Source: Priestia megaterium NBRC 15308 = ATCC 14581 (lineage in GTDB: Bacteria; Bacillota; Bacilli; Bacillales; Bacillaceae_H). Taken from it: a stretch of 64,000 bases of DNA. Location: NCBI RefSeq assembly GCF_000832985.1, contig NZ_CP009920.1, positions 3,156,501-3,220,500 of the forward strand. Reading direction: 5' to 3'. Of this stretch, positions 47,292 through 56,120 are shown piece by piece. Each line of letters opens with the position of its first letter. Within the stretch, counting starts at the first letter, position 1. A program made the translations under genes and the position numbers. The notes below the pieces were generated by a model, which had not been told where the DNA came from, did not search any database, and worked only from the letters and a program-made list of their open reading frames with translations.

Positions 47292-47807
47292 TTATTTTTT
47301 ATTCATTTCTTTTTCAATTTCAGGGTAGGTAATGCCGTATTTTTTAGAGACGGTAACTAAACCGATAATTTCTTCTTCAGTAGGTGGTCCGACTTGCGGC
47401 AGAGGAGCATTTGCGGGAACGGAAGTACCGAGTTCTTTAACGAATGAATCAAAGCCTGCTGGAGAAGCAGTAAGGATAAATTCCGTTTCTTCTGGTCCGG
47501 TCACAAAGCGGTGCTGAATACCTTTAGGAGCAAAAACATAATCGCCCGTTTTTGCTTCAATTATTTCTTCTCCTATGTAAAAAATCATTGAGCCGCGCTT
47601 TACGTAAAACGTTTCGTCTTCATGTTCGTGAAGATGGAGCGGGGGACCTTGGTTTGCTGGTTTCACTACGTGTGCCACGGCGTAAGCTCCGTTTGTGTCT
47701 TCACCTGATACAAGAAGCGTTACTTTTTCATCAAGAAAATGAAATGTGTTTTGATCGTGCGGCGTACGGTGAAAAGCGTTTGTTAGCTGATTATGAGTTG
47801 TTGTCAT
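47292..47807 (-). CDS. single-domain cupin protein (quercetinase-like)
   Basis: 171 residues with one cupin barrel: motif 1 PPLHLHEHEDETFYVKRG supplies His-x-His, Glu and motif 2 GDYVFAPKGIQHRF the last His, so a bound metal is likely. The sequence resembles single-domain quercetin 2,3-dioxygenase-like cupins. The C-terminal 45 residues extend past the barrel. Monocistronic. The substrate cannot be assigned; many such proteins are not true quercetinases. Confidence 0.85.
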   Translation of the reverse strand: MTTTHNQLTNAFHRTPHDQNTFHFLDEKVTLLVSGEDTNGAYAVAHVVKPANQGPPLHLHEHEDETFYVKRGSMIFYIGEEIIEAKTGDYVFAPKGIQHRFVTGPEETEFILTASPAGFDSFVKELGTSVPANAPLPQVGPPTEEEIIGLVTVSKKYGITYPEIEKEMNKK

Positions 47808-48053
47808 CCTTTTATCTCCTTAAAAAACATATTTTGAGATTATTGTATACTAATATGAACGTTTTGTGTGCAAATAATAGTCAAAAAGGATTATTTATTT
47901 ACATTTATTATCTTTTTGTAGTTCTAATGTTATTGATTATGGATTTTTTATAGAATTCTCTTTATCTATTTTCCAAAACTACCCAATATGCTAACATAAA
48001 TATAGAATTCCTAAATGGACAAGTGATGTATCAGATGTAAAAGGAGAGTTTTG

Positions 48054-48272
48054 ATGAAGTTGTTTAAAGATGCTTCTAAGCAGAAGCATCAAAATTGGAA
48101 TAAAGCTGTGTCGGCAGGTTTTTATATTCTTTTATTCTTGCTTTTTGTGAACATAATAATGTATTCCTATAATCGTGCCGAGTTAATGTCGTCGCTCTCG
48201 ATGTTTTGGACAGGAATCATTGTGACGTTTGGCTATCAGTTCATTTTAAATAGAAAAAGTGAGGAAAAATGA
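48054..48272 (+). CDS. small membrane protein of unknown function
   Basis: 72 residues with two hydrophobic helices (AGFYILLFLLFVNIIMY and MFWTGIIVTFGYQFIL) and basic ends. AAAGGAG lies 7 bases before the ATG. The last codons overlap the next small gene, suggesting one operon of two membrane proteins. Family not recognised. Confidence 0.7.
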   Translation: MKLFKDASKQKHQNWNKAVSAGFYILLFLLFVNIIMYSYNRAELMSSLSMFWTGIIVTFGYQFILNRKSEEK

Positions 48273-48528
48273 AAACCAGCCTTGGCACCGTTCAGAAAAG
48301 TTTCTGATGCTGCTGTGCTTTTTTGCGCCACCCATTGGTTATATAGCGGTGGTAGTAAATAAGAAAAAGCTAAGCCGAGAACAGTGGCTGAGTAACTTAA
48401 CGGTAGCAACTATTATCATGTCCATATGGCTGCTGAAGTTTTTACCGCATCAGTGGGGAACGATTATTTTACTAACGGGAGCCGGAATCTACTGGTATCA
48501 CCGAATTTTGAAGAAGTTTAAGAAATAG
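48259..48528 (+). CDS. small membrane protein, overlaps the previous gene
   Basis: 89 residues if read from GTG 48259; two or three hydrophobic segments (FLMLLCFFAPPIGYIAVVV; LTVATIIMSIWLLKF; IILLTGAGIYWY). The PPIGY motif after helix 1 is common in small Bacillus membrane proteins. No clear ribosome site; translation may depend on coupling to the previous gene. Start uncertain. Confidence 0.6.
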   Translation: MRKNENQPWHRSEKFLMLLCFFAPPIGYIAVVVNKKKLSREQWLSNLTVATIIMSIWLLKFLPHQWGTIILLTGAGIYWYHRILKKFKK

Positions 48529-48668
48529 CGGCAGGGATAAAGAAAGTTAAATTTTACGCATTGATATTTTCACAAAAGCAGTTAAAATATTATAGTAATA
48601 CAAATTTGTTCTACCCATGTAAATAAAAGTATGTATTTAATATGTTTTATAATTAGTTAAGAATAGAG

Positions 48669-48779
48669 CCAACCAAAGCGGTTGGTTTTTTGTATGAGTT
48701 CATTCTCTTTTTGTGGAAATTGAAGAATAGTATCCGATGTAAGGCTAGAGCATACAGGCAGGTTTTAAAACTGTCGGAT
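48669..48779 (+). promoter_or_regulatory. terminator hairpin and structured leader before the GGDEF-EAL gene
   Basis: A terminator CCAACC / GGTTGG with T6 (48669-48691) is followed by a second structure closed by ATCCGA (48732-48737) and TCGGAT (48774-48779). They stand in the leader region of the membrane GGDEF-EAL gene. Not a c-di-GMP riboswitch that I can recognise. Confidence 0.4.
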
Positions 48780-48807
48780 CAGTTCTTTAAACAGGAGGCC
48801 ATCACTA

Positions 48808-51339
48808 GTGTCGATAAAGAAAAAGTTGTCCGTATTCTTTACTTTGCTGGTATTGTGTATTCTACTAGCGAATAACACCTTGCACTACATTCGATCAAAA
48901 AATAGACTAACAGAGTTTAACCAAAGGGAAATCACGCTGGTCACAGAAGAAATTGCGTACGAAGTCGAAAATTCCAAAAATAGTGCTTCCTATATGGAAG
49001 ATCGAATGGGACAAGAATTACGAACGGCTTCAATTGCGATTCAACAGTCTTTACCTGCTGATTATCATGACATCAGCAACGACCAGTTAAAACAACTGGC
49101 TAAAAAACTGATGGTATCTCATATTACATTATTAGCACCCGTAGCAGGTGATATTATAGGGGTAAAATCTTCTGACCCTAAAGAAATCAATATGTCTACA
49201 AAAGAGTGGGGCTATTGGTATACATCTTTTCAGCAGCTGCTTTCTCAGCAGCCGGTCACGACAACAAAAGGATTGACTTTACCTCACTATTGGAGCGGGC
49301 CGATTGAGGTAGCTTCTAGTAATCCTAATCACATTGATAAATGGGGTTATTATTACGATGGGTCTACTAATTATATTATTGATCCTTATTTCCGGGATCA
49401 GCACGTCCTCGATTTTGAAAAAAGGTTTGGCCCTACGAACGTGATGGACCGTTTTACGGAAAATCTTGAAGGCGTTCTTGAACTAACGGCTTTTAACCCG
49501 AAAAATTTCGGAAAAAGAAATCAAAACGTATATTTAAACGGCAATAAATATATTAGAATAAAAGATCAGCCAATTTGGTACGGTACCTACACGTATCGAA
49601 ATACCGAACGTGATAAAAAGTCTATTCAAAAGGCCTTAAAAACGGGGAAATCACAAAGCTATACTGCTGAAATCAACCATAAAAAAGTATTAAAAACATT
49701 GGTACCGATTAAAGAAAAAAACTCTCCAGCTTACGTGATAGGCGTAGTGTATGACTACGGGCTTATTGAAAAAGAGCTGAAGCAAGAATTAATCAAACAT
49801 TTACTGCTGTCTCTTCCGTTTATCTTTATTGTCCTTATTATCAGCTTTGTCTTCTCTACATCCATTACACGGCCGATTAAACATATTATGGAACACGTAA
49901 ATCAAATCGCCAAAGGCAATTTTGGCAAGGTGCTGAATGTAAGAAGAAAAGATGAGCTGGGAGGACTTGTAGCAAACATCAACCACCTTTCTCACTTTTT
50001 AAAAACATATGTGGACGATTTAAAGAAAAGTCAGGAAGAAAGTGAGTACCATGCCTACCACGACTTTTTGACAGGGTTGCCAAACAGAAGATATTTTAAA
50101 GAAGAATTAAACAGGCGCTTAGTTGAGTCGAAGGAAAAGTCCATTCGTCACGTAGCCGTGTTATTTATGGATATAGACCGGTTTAAAGATATTAATGACA
50201 CGCTAGGGCATTCAAAAGGAGATCAGCTTATACAGCTGATAGCCAACCGTATTAAAGAATGTCTGCCTCCTGCTAACAGCTTTCTTACAAGGCAAGGAGG
50301 AGATGAGTTTGTTATTTTATTCAGTGATTTTACACCGGAAGAAGTTGAAGGTATCACCGAGAAGATCATGGCTTATGTTCAACAGCCCTGCTATATTGAC
50401 AGTGATGAAGTGTTCGTCAGTATCAGCAGCGGATTAAGCTTTTATCCGGAGCACTCTGCGAATTTGGACACGCTTATTACGTATGCAGATGTCGCCATGT
50501 ATGCTTCAAAAAGACAAGGCGGCAGCAAAGTAAGTATTTATCATGATTCATTAAATCAAAAACAAGCTGAAAAAGTTCACATCGAAACGCGCTTGCGAAA
50601 AGCAATTCAAAAAGGTGACATTGACGTTTACTATCAGCCGAAAATAGAAGCGCATCGCAATGTAATCACCGGAGTAGAAGCATTAGTTCGCTGGAATGAC
50701 GCAGAGCTTGGATTTGTTTCTCCAGAAGTATTTATCCCTATAGCAGAAGAAACCGGTTTGATTCAGTCTCTATGGGAAGTTGTCATGAGAAAAGCTTGTT
50801 CTCAAGTCAGCAAATGGAACAAGGAACGAAACGAAAAAATGACGCTAGCGGTTAACTTTTCTCCGCGGCAGTTTCAAGATCCAATTGTGTTGGTTAATGA
50901 AATACAGCACTTTCTTTCGCTCCATAGATTTGATCCCACATGGTTTGAAATGGAAATTACGGAAAGTACATTGCTGATGAACGCGGAAGAAACGATTAAA
51001 GCTTTACATCTGTTAAAGAAATATGGTATATCAATTTCTATCGATGATTTTGGAACCGGATATTCTTCGTTAAGTTATTTAAAAAAATTACCAATCGATT
51101 GTTTAAAAATCGACCGGTCTTTTATCCAGTATATTCAAGAAGATTACAGCAATAGCGAAATTGCACGGGCAATTATCAGCTTATCTCAAAGCTTAAAGCT
51201 CCAGGTAATCGCAGAAGGTGTGGAAGAAGAATATCAAAAAGCGTTTTTAATGGAAAATGGCTGTGATCATATGCAGGGATACTTGTTTAGCAAGCCTCTT
51301 GCTGCAAAAGATTTTGAAGCAGCGTTTTTAAATAGCTGA
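48808..51339 (+). CDS. membrane-bound GGDEF-EAL c-di-GMP enzyme with extracellular sensor
   Basis: 843 residues: helix 1 (8-25), a ~300-residue extracellular Cache-like sensor, helix 2 (~330-350), HAMP, GGDEF (~415-575) and EAL (~590-835). The GGDEF signature RQGGDEF is intact at ~497 but no RxxD I-site precedes it. The EAL set is complete: EALVRW, AVNFSP, MEITES, IDDFGTG, LKIDRS, AEGVEE, QGYLFS. It could make or degrade c-di-GMP depending on an outside signal. GTG start at 48808, 10 bases after AGGAGG. Confidence 0.92.
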   Translation: MSIKKKLSVFFTLLVLCILLANNTLHYIRSKNRLTEFNQREITLVTEEIAYEVENSKNSASYMEDRMGQELRTASIAIQQSLPADYHDISNDQLKQLAKKLMVSHITLLAPVAGDIIGVKSSDPKEINMSTKEWGYWYTSFQQLLSQQPVTTTKGLTLPHYWSGPIEVASSNPNHIDKWGYYYDGSTNYIIDPYFRDQHVLDFEKRFGPTNVMDRFTENLEGVLELTAFNPKNFGKRNQNVYLNGNKYIRIKDQPIWYGTYTYRNTERDKKSIQKALKTGKSQSYTAEINHKKVLKTLVPIKEKNSPAYVIGVVYDYGLIEKELKQELIKHLLLSLPFIFIVLIISFVFSTSITRPIKHIMEHVNQIAKGNFGKVLNVRRKDELGGLVANINHLSHFLKTYVDDLKKSQEESEYHAYHDFLTGLPNRRYFKEELNRRLVESKEKSIRHVAVLFMDIDRFKDINDTLGHSKGDQLIQLIANRIKECLPPANSFLTRQGGDEFVILFSDFTPEEVEGITEKIMAYVQQPCYIDSDEVFVSISSGLSFYPEHSANLDTLITYADVAMYASKRQGGSKVSIYHDSLNQKQAEKVHIETRLRKAIQKGDIDVYYQPKIEAHRNVITGVEALVRWNDAELGFVSPEVFIPIAEETGLIQSLWEVVMRKACSQVSKWNKERNEKMTLAVNFSPRQFQDPIVLVNEIQHFLSLHRFDPTWFEMEITESTLLMNAEETIKALHLLKKYGISISIDDFGTGYSSLSYLKKLPIDCLKIDRSFIQYIQEDYSNSEIARAIISLSQSLKLQVIAEGVEEEYQKAFLMENGCDHMQGYLFSKPLAAKDFEAAFLNS

Positions 51340-51396
51340 AACAAAACCATCATTTGAAAATAAACTTACTAAGAAAAGGGAAGAGGACATAAAGAG

Positions 51397-52041
51397 ATGG
51401 CACTTAGTACACAAAATTTAATTGCTCAAAAATTTTTAGAAACACTAGGAACAAATTCAACTGAAATAGATAAAAAAATCGGTCAAGCTGACACATTTAT
51501 GAATGCGGTGAAAGAACTGATTGATTTATGCGGAGATAATCCGGAAAGAGACGGCCTTGAAGAGACGCCGTACCGCGTGTTAAAGGCGTTTTTAGAATAC
51601 ACGGAAGGCTACCGAGAAGACCCGAAAGCTCATTTGGAAAAAACATTCGATGTGAATCACAACGAACTGGTGTTAATACGAGACATTGAATTTCACTCAA
51701 TGTGTGAACATCACTTTGCGCCGTTCTTTGGCGTTGCGCACGTTGGGTATATACCGGATAAAAAAATTACAGGTCTATCTAAAATTGCTCGTACGGTAGA
51801 AGGATATGCAAAAAGATTTCAAGTTCAAGAACGTCTAACAAATGAAATTGCAGATGCAATCGAAGAAGTGTTAGAGCCAAAAGGAGTCATGGTGATTATT
51901 GAAGCGAAACATATGTGCATGTGCGGAAGAGGAATTAAAAAATCTTCAGCTTCTACAGCCACTTCATCCGTTCGAGGCACATTTATGGAAAAACCAGAGG
52001 TTCGAGGAGAATTTTTATCTCTTTTACAGCGACAAATGTAA
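51397..52041 (+). CDS. folE: GTP cyclohydrolase I
   Basis: 214 residues, first enzyme of tetrahydrofolate synthesis: GTP to 7,8-dihydroneopterin triphosphate. Zinc Cys/His in FHSMCEHHFAPF and the second Cys in KHMCMCGRGIKK, with the KITGLSKIARTVEGYAKRFQ block. The N-terminal ~30 residues are longer than in B. subtilis MtrA/FolE, and it sits outside a folate or mtr operon, next to a flavoprotein, so it may be an additional FolE copy. RBS is GGGAAGAGG. Confidence 0.95.
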   Translation: MALSTQNLIAQKFLETLGTNSTEIDKKIGQADTFMNAVKELIDLCGDNPERDGLEETPYRVLKAFLEYTEGYREDPKAHLEKTFDVNHNELVLIRDIEFHSMCEHHFAPFFGVAHVGYIPDKKITGLSKIARTVEGYAKRFQVQERLTNEIADAIEEVLEPKGVMVIIEAKHMCMCGRGIKKSSASTATSSVRGTFMEKPEVRGEFLSLLQRQM

Positions 52042-52089
52042 AGAAACAAAAAGCCATATAAGCTGAGAAGCAGAAGCGAGGTGAGCTGT

Positions 52090-53016
52090 ATGCAACATGT
52101 TGACGTACTGATTATTGGCGGAGGGCCCGCTGGCATCTCTGCTGCCGTGTGGTGTAAAAGGCTAGGCGTTGAGTGCTTGCTTCTTGAAGAACAGGCACAG
52201 TTAGGCGGACAGCTGTTTACGATTTATAATGAAATTATTGATTATCCCGGAATACAAGCGGAAAATGGAATCGAAATGCAACGCAAAATGGTTCAGCATT
52301 TTATCGATATGGACTGCTTATATGAAGCGAATACAAAAGTAATTTCCATTGATGAACGTTCTAAAACAGTAAAAGTAAAGCAGCAAGAAACAGAAAAAGA
52401 AATTGGCTATACGTATCTTATTTTAGCAACGGGCTCTAGTCAGCGAAAGCTCAGAGTGCCTGGTGAGCAGCAAATGATTGACCGAGGAGAAGTATATTCT
52501 GCTTCAGCAGACGGAGAACGGTTAAAAGGTAAAAGGGTTGCTCTCATTGGCGGAGGAGACCGGGCGTTTGAAGGAGCACATCTTTTAGCATCAAAAGCAA
52601 AAGAAGTATATCTGATTCATCGTTCTACGCATTTTAAAGCAAGAGAGCAATACGTTGAAAAAGTTCTTTCCGACCCCCGTGTTAAAGTGATGACAGATAC
52701 CGAAGTGACGGCTATTCACGGAAAGCATCACGTCACATCGATCGATTTAAAAAGTAAAAACAGTGAATGCGAGAATTTATTGGTAGACGCAGTGCTGATC
52801 AGATTAGGCATAGCGCCCAATGTTGAACTCATTAAAGAAAAAGTCACCACTACGCAAAGCGGGCTCATCGTCATCAATGAAGTGCATCAAAGTAGCAATC
52901 CAGCTATTTATGCCATTGGAGACGCCTGCACGACTCCCTTGTTTTCTAGTATCAGCTCTTCGGCCGGTCAAGGAGCGATTGTAGCTAAACAGTTATCGAG
53001 CATGTTCAATATCTAA
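52090..53016 (+). CDS. thioredoxin reductase-like flavoprotein lacking the CxxC
   Basis: 308 residues: FAD motif IIGGGPAGISAAVWC near the start, ATGSSQRKLRVPG, NAD(P)-binding IGGGDRAFEGAHLLA, and the closing FAD motif YAIGDACTTPLFSSISSSAGQG. Where thioredoxin reductase has CATC, this protein has SASAD, so it cannot be a thioredoxin reductase; a ferredoxin/flavodoxin-NADP reductase-like or another NAD(P)H oxidoreductase is likely. ATG at 52090 with GAGGTGAG 6 bases upstream. 48 bases after folE, probably the same operon. Confidence 0.85.
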   Translation: MQHVDVLIIGGGPAGISAAVWCKRLGVECLLLEEQAQLGGQLFTIYNEIIDYPGIQAENGIEMQRKMVQHFIDMDCLYEANTKVISIDERSKTVKVKQQETEKEIGYTYLILATGSSQRKLRVPGEQQMIDRGEVYSASADGERLKGKRVALIGGGDRAFEGAHLLASKAKEVYLIHRSTHFKAREQYVEKVLSDPRVKVMTDTEVTAIHGKHHVTSIDLKSKNSECENLLVDAVLIRLGIAPNVELIKEKVTTTQSGLIVINEVHQSSNPAIYAIGDACTTPLFSSISSSAGQGAIVAKQLSSMFNI

Positions 53017-53058
53017 CATTTTGCTAGATATATCTTACAAAGCCTTGGATATAAAAAT

Positions 53059-53093
53059 AAAAAGCATCTATCTTTAGCGATAGATGCTTTTTA
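53059..53093. terminator. bidirectional terminator
   Basis: AAAAGCATCTATC / GATAGATGCTTTT hairpin between two converging genes; it overlaps the stop of the reverse gene. Confidence 0.88.
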
Positions 53094-53369
53094 GCCTGCA
53101 ATGTAAAATAAACATAAAAGAAACACGTTCACCGGCATACAAACGGTTTGAAAAAAAGCCATATAGCTTTGGGGGACGGATCCTCGCTTTTTGATGAGAA
53201 TATATTCAATGATAAGATCAAAGAGGAGAATAATTAAAGAAAACATGACATAAAGCAATACGTTTTCTCGAAACATCCGTGTAAAAAGTGGGGAGAACAG
53301 AAGCAAAAAAGTAAGAGTTTGAAACGAACCTCTAGAAAATAGACGAAGGTTTTTTCGTTGGTGGTTCAT
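53091..53369 (-). CDS. small three-helix membrane protein
   Basis: 92 residues with three hydrophobic helices (FQTLTFLLLFSPLF, LLYVMFSLIILLFDLIIEYI, FFQTVCMPVNVFLLCLFYIA) and a basic N-terminus. AGGAGG precedes the ATG on the reverse strand. Family not recognised; no partner gene. Confidence 0.72.
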   Translation of the reverse strand: MNHQRKNLRLFSRGSFQTLTFLLLFSPLFTRMFRENVLLYVMFSLIILLFDLIIEYILIKKRGSVPQSYMAFFQTVCMPVNVFLLCLFYIAG

Positions 53370-53590
53370 TCAGGGCCTCCTTTTACTAGGTAAATATATG
53401 TTTTATTTTACCAAATGTGTTTACGCTAATGAGCCCTTATTATATATTTGATTCGAAAGTTCCTCATTTGGTTAAATTAGGGTAAAATATATGTCGAATG
53501 TTACCAATAGTAGCTTATAAGAAGAAGTAAAGGGGTTTTTTATTTAATGATTTACAGAGACAAGGCAAACAAAGGAGGGAGAAAAGCGTC

Positions 53591-56077
53591 TTGCAAGATA
53601 AACGAGAGTTGAAGAAACAGTCAATTGACAAACAGATTATTAAGCATTTTGACGGTATGAATACACAGCTTCTAAAAGAATATAATGAGGGCATCTTTTT
53701 TATAGATTGTGTAGGAAACGTTATTTTTAGCAATAAAGCTGCGCTAAGACTGATAGGAAATGATTATAAAGAAAAAAGTCAGCAGTTAACAGAGTTTATA
53801 CATGAGGCAAAGCAAGAAGAAGTGAGAATTTACTTTCAACGTGCATTAAAGGGAGAGAAAGTTCAATTTGGTACAACTATTTATCATAAGACAAACAATG
53901 AAATGCACTTATGTATTACTCTTCTGCCAAGTATCGTAGACGATCAAGTACTAGGTGTTTATGCAGTGTGCCGGGATTATTCAAAAGAGCAAGAGCAGTT
54001 TGCACAACTATCTAAGTTAGAAACTCATTTGAAAATGGAACAAAAGCTAGCAAACATAGGAAGCTGGTGTTATGACGTTATGGAAGATGAAAGTTATTGG
54101 TCTCATCAGCTTTATAAAATCTACGGAGTGAAGCATGACCAACGATTCGTTCCTTCCTTTAAAGAAGGCGCTCGTTTTATTCATCCACGTGATCGAAAAA
54201 GATTGGAGGATGCAGTTGGTCATTCATTAGCTACAGGAGAAAGTTATAAAATTGAATATACGATTATACGGCCAAATGGGGAAAAGCGCATGGTGTTCGA
54301 ACAAGCAGATGCTGTAGTTGATGAGAAGAGAAAAGTAGTACAGCTGCTTGGCGTTGTGCATGACATCACGGAATCCAAGGTGATTACCAATGAATTAAAA
54401 CAAAAAGAGCATCAGTTTCAAACTATTTACAATAACTTAGATGCAGGAATATGGTCAGTTGATGTGACACGCAACAAAGTGATTTTATGCTCAGATGCCG
54501 TATTGAACATCTACGGAGAGAACTCTGCAAAATTTCTTGAAAACAGGCATCTATGGGAAGCTTTTGTTTATCCAGAAGATAGGCCGACCATTACAAAAGA
54601 GTACATAAAACTAATGCAAGGAAAATCCATTCGTCCCCACTATCGAATTCAAACGAAAAAAGGAGAAATCAAGTGGGTGAGAGACCATTGTATCCCTACT
54701 TGTGATGAGCATGGTAACTTAATTCGTATTGATGGGATTATAGAAGATATAACGGAGGAAAAAAGGTATGTAGATAAAATTGAATATCTGGCTACTCATG
54801 ACTACTTGACAAACCTGCCTAATCGAATAAAGTTTGAAAGAGAAGTGAAAAAGTCCATTAGTAAAATGAAAGAAAACGACGGTTCATTAGCTGTTTTTCA
54901 TTTTGGATTAGATCGCTTTAAACATATCAACGATACGTTAGGCCACGATATAGGTGATCAGTTATTAATGAACATAGCGAAACGCCTAAAAGAACGTTTG
55001 GAACCAACTGCCATATTAGCCAGAGTAGGTGAAGACGAATTTGCCGTTTGCTCCACATCGCTTGAACAAATTGGCGAATGTAAAAAAATAGCTGCCATCC
55101 TGTTTAAAGAAATAGAAAAAGAAATCATGATTGACGATTTTTCGCTTTACGTAACAGCAAGTATGGGGATCAGTATTTACCCGCATGACGGAGAAGATGC
55201 TAAAACGCTATATAAAAATGCAAATATTGCCATGCACCGCGCAAAAGAATTAGGGAGAAGCGACTGGCAGCTGTATTCTCCATTAATGGATAGCGCTGCA
55301 TACAAAAGTTATCATTTAGAAAAAGGCTTAAGAAATGCACTTCTTCAAGACGAATTTTTTATTGAATATCAGCCAAAAGTTCATGCACAAAGCGGAGAGA
55401 TTGATAGTTTAGAAGCGTTGATTCGCTGGAATCATCCAGAATGGGGCCGTGTATCGCCAGGAGACTTTATTCCTTTAGCGGAAGAAACCAATTTGATCAT
55501 TGATCTTGGCGATTGGGTATTAGAACATGTTTGTAAGCAGCTGCAGCGATGGAAGAAACAAGGGGAAAAAGTGGTACCGGTTTCTGTGAATGTACCTTCC
55601 AAACGATTATTAAAACGGGATTTTGTGGAGTACGTAGAAAAAACGCTGGCAAAATACGAAATACAGCCTTCATTTATTGAATTTGAAATTACGGAAAGCT
55701 CCATCATTCAACATGAAGAACATGTAAAAAAAGTGATGGAAGAACTAAAAAAAATAGGGGTTACCTTCGCTTTAGATGATTTTGGCACCGGTTTTTCTTC
55801 TTTGTCACACCTGAAAGATTTAGAGTTTAATGTACTGAAAATTGATAAAACCTTTGTCCAGAACATCGGTGATAAAGGAAAGCATCAAGCGATTACAAAA
55901 AGTCTATTATACTTAGCACATGCACTTGACATGAAAGTCATCGCAGAAGGTGTAGAAACAACAGAACAGCTTGATTTCTTACTGCAGCATGACTGTCCGT
56001 TTATTCAAGGCTTTATTTTTAGTAAACCAGTTGGGAAAGAGAAAATAGAAGAGTATTTAAGAGTCAGATTTCTGTAA
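53591..56077 (+). CDS. PAS-GGDEF-EAL protein with degenerate GGDEF, likely phosphodiesterase
   Basis: 828 residues, soluble: PAS domains at about 25-135, 150-275 and 280-395, GGDEF ~400-565, EAL ~575-825. The cyclase site reads GEDEF (480-484) and the usual first metal Asp is Gly (HFGLDRFKHIND), so cyclase activity is doubtful. The EAL set is complete: EALIRW, VSVNVP, FEITES, LDDFGTG, LKIDKT, AEGVET, QGFIFS. Degenerate GGDEF domains often bind GTP to activate the EAL. TTG start at 53591, 10 bases after AGGAGGG. Confidence 0.92.
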   Translation: MQDKRELKKQSIDKQIIKHFDGMNTQLLKEYNEGIFFIDCVGNVIFSNKAALRLIGNDYKEKSQQLTEFIHEAKQEEVRIYFQRALKGEKVQFGTTIYHKTNNEMHLCITLLPSIVDDQVLGVYAVCRDYSKEQEQFAQLSKLETHLKMEQKLANIGSWCYDVMEDESYWSHQLYKIYGVKHDQRFVPSFKEGARFIHPRDRKRLEDAVGHSLATGESYKIEYTIIRPNGEKRMVFEQADAVVDEKRKVVQLLGVVHDITESKVITNELKQKEHQFQTIYNNLDAGIWSVDVTRNKVILCSDAVLNIYGENSAKFLENRHLWEAFVYPEDRPTITKEYIKLMQGKSIRPHYRIQTKKGEIKWVRDHCIPTCDEHGNLIRIDGIIEDITEEKRYVDKIEYLATHDYLTNLPNRIKFEREVKKSISKMKENDGSLAVFHFGLDRFKHINDTLGHDIGDQLLMNIAKRLKERLEPTAILARVGEDEFAVCSTSLEQIGECKKIAAILFKEIEKEIMIDDFSLYVTASMGISIYPHDGEDAKTLYKNANIAMHRAKELGRSDWQLYSPLMDSAAYKSYHLEKGLRNALLQDEFFIEYQPKVHAQSGEIDSLEALIRWNHPEWGRVSPGDFIPLAEETNLIIDLGDWVLEHVCKQLQRWKKQGEKVVPVSVNVPSKRLLKRDFVEYVEKTLAKYEIQPSFIEFEITESSIIQHEEHVKKVMEELKKIGVTFALDDFGTGFSSLSHLKDLEFNVLKIDKTFVQNIGDKGKHQAITKSLLYLAHALDMKVIAEGVETTEQLDFLLQHDCPFIQGFIFSKPVGKEKIEEYLRVRFL

Positions 56078-56080
56078 AAC

Positions 56081-56120
56081 AAGGGTGATGCTTCTTCATA
56101 GAGGCATCACCCTTATTGTT
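56081..56120. terminator. bidirectional terminator between converging genes
   Basis: AAGGGTGATGC / GCATCACCCTT stem at 56081-56114, ending next to the glycosyltransferase stop. Confidence 0.85.

Noticed and set aside
48690-48800. Considered a c-di-GMP riboswitch before the membrane GGDEF-EAL gene.
   Set aside because: None of the conserved c-di-GMP-I blocks seen at 57645-57730 is present.
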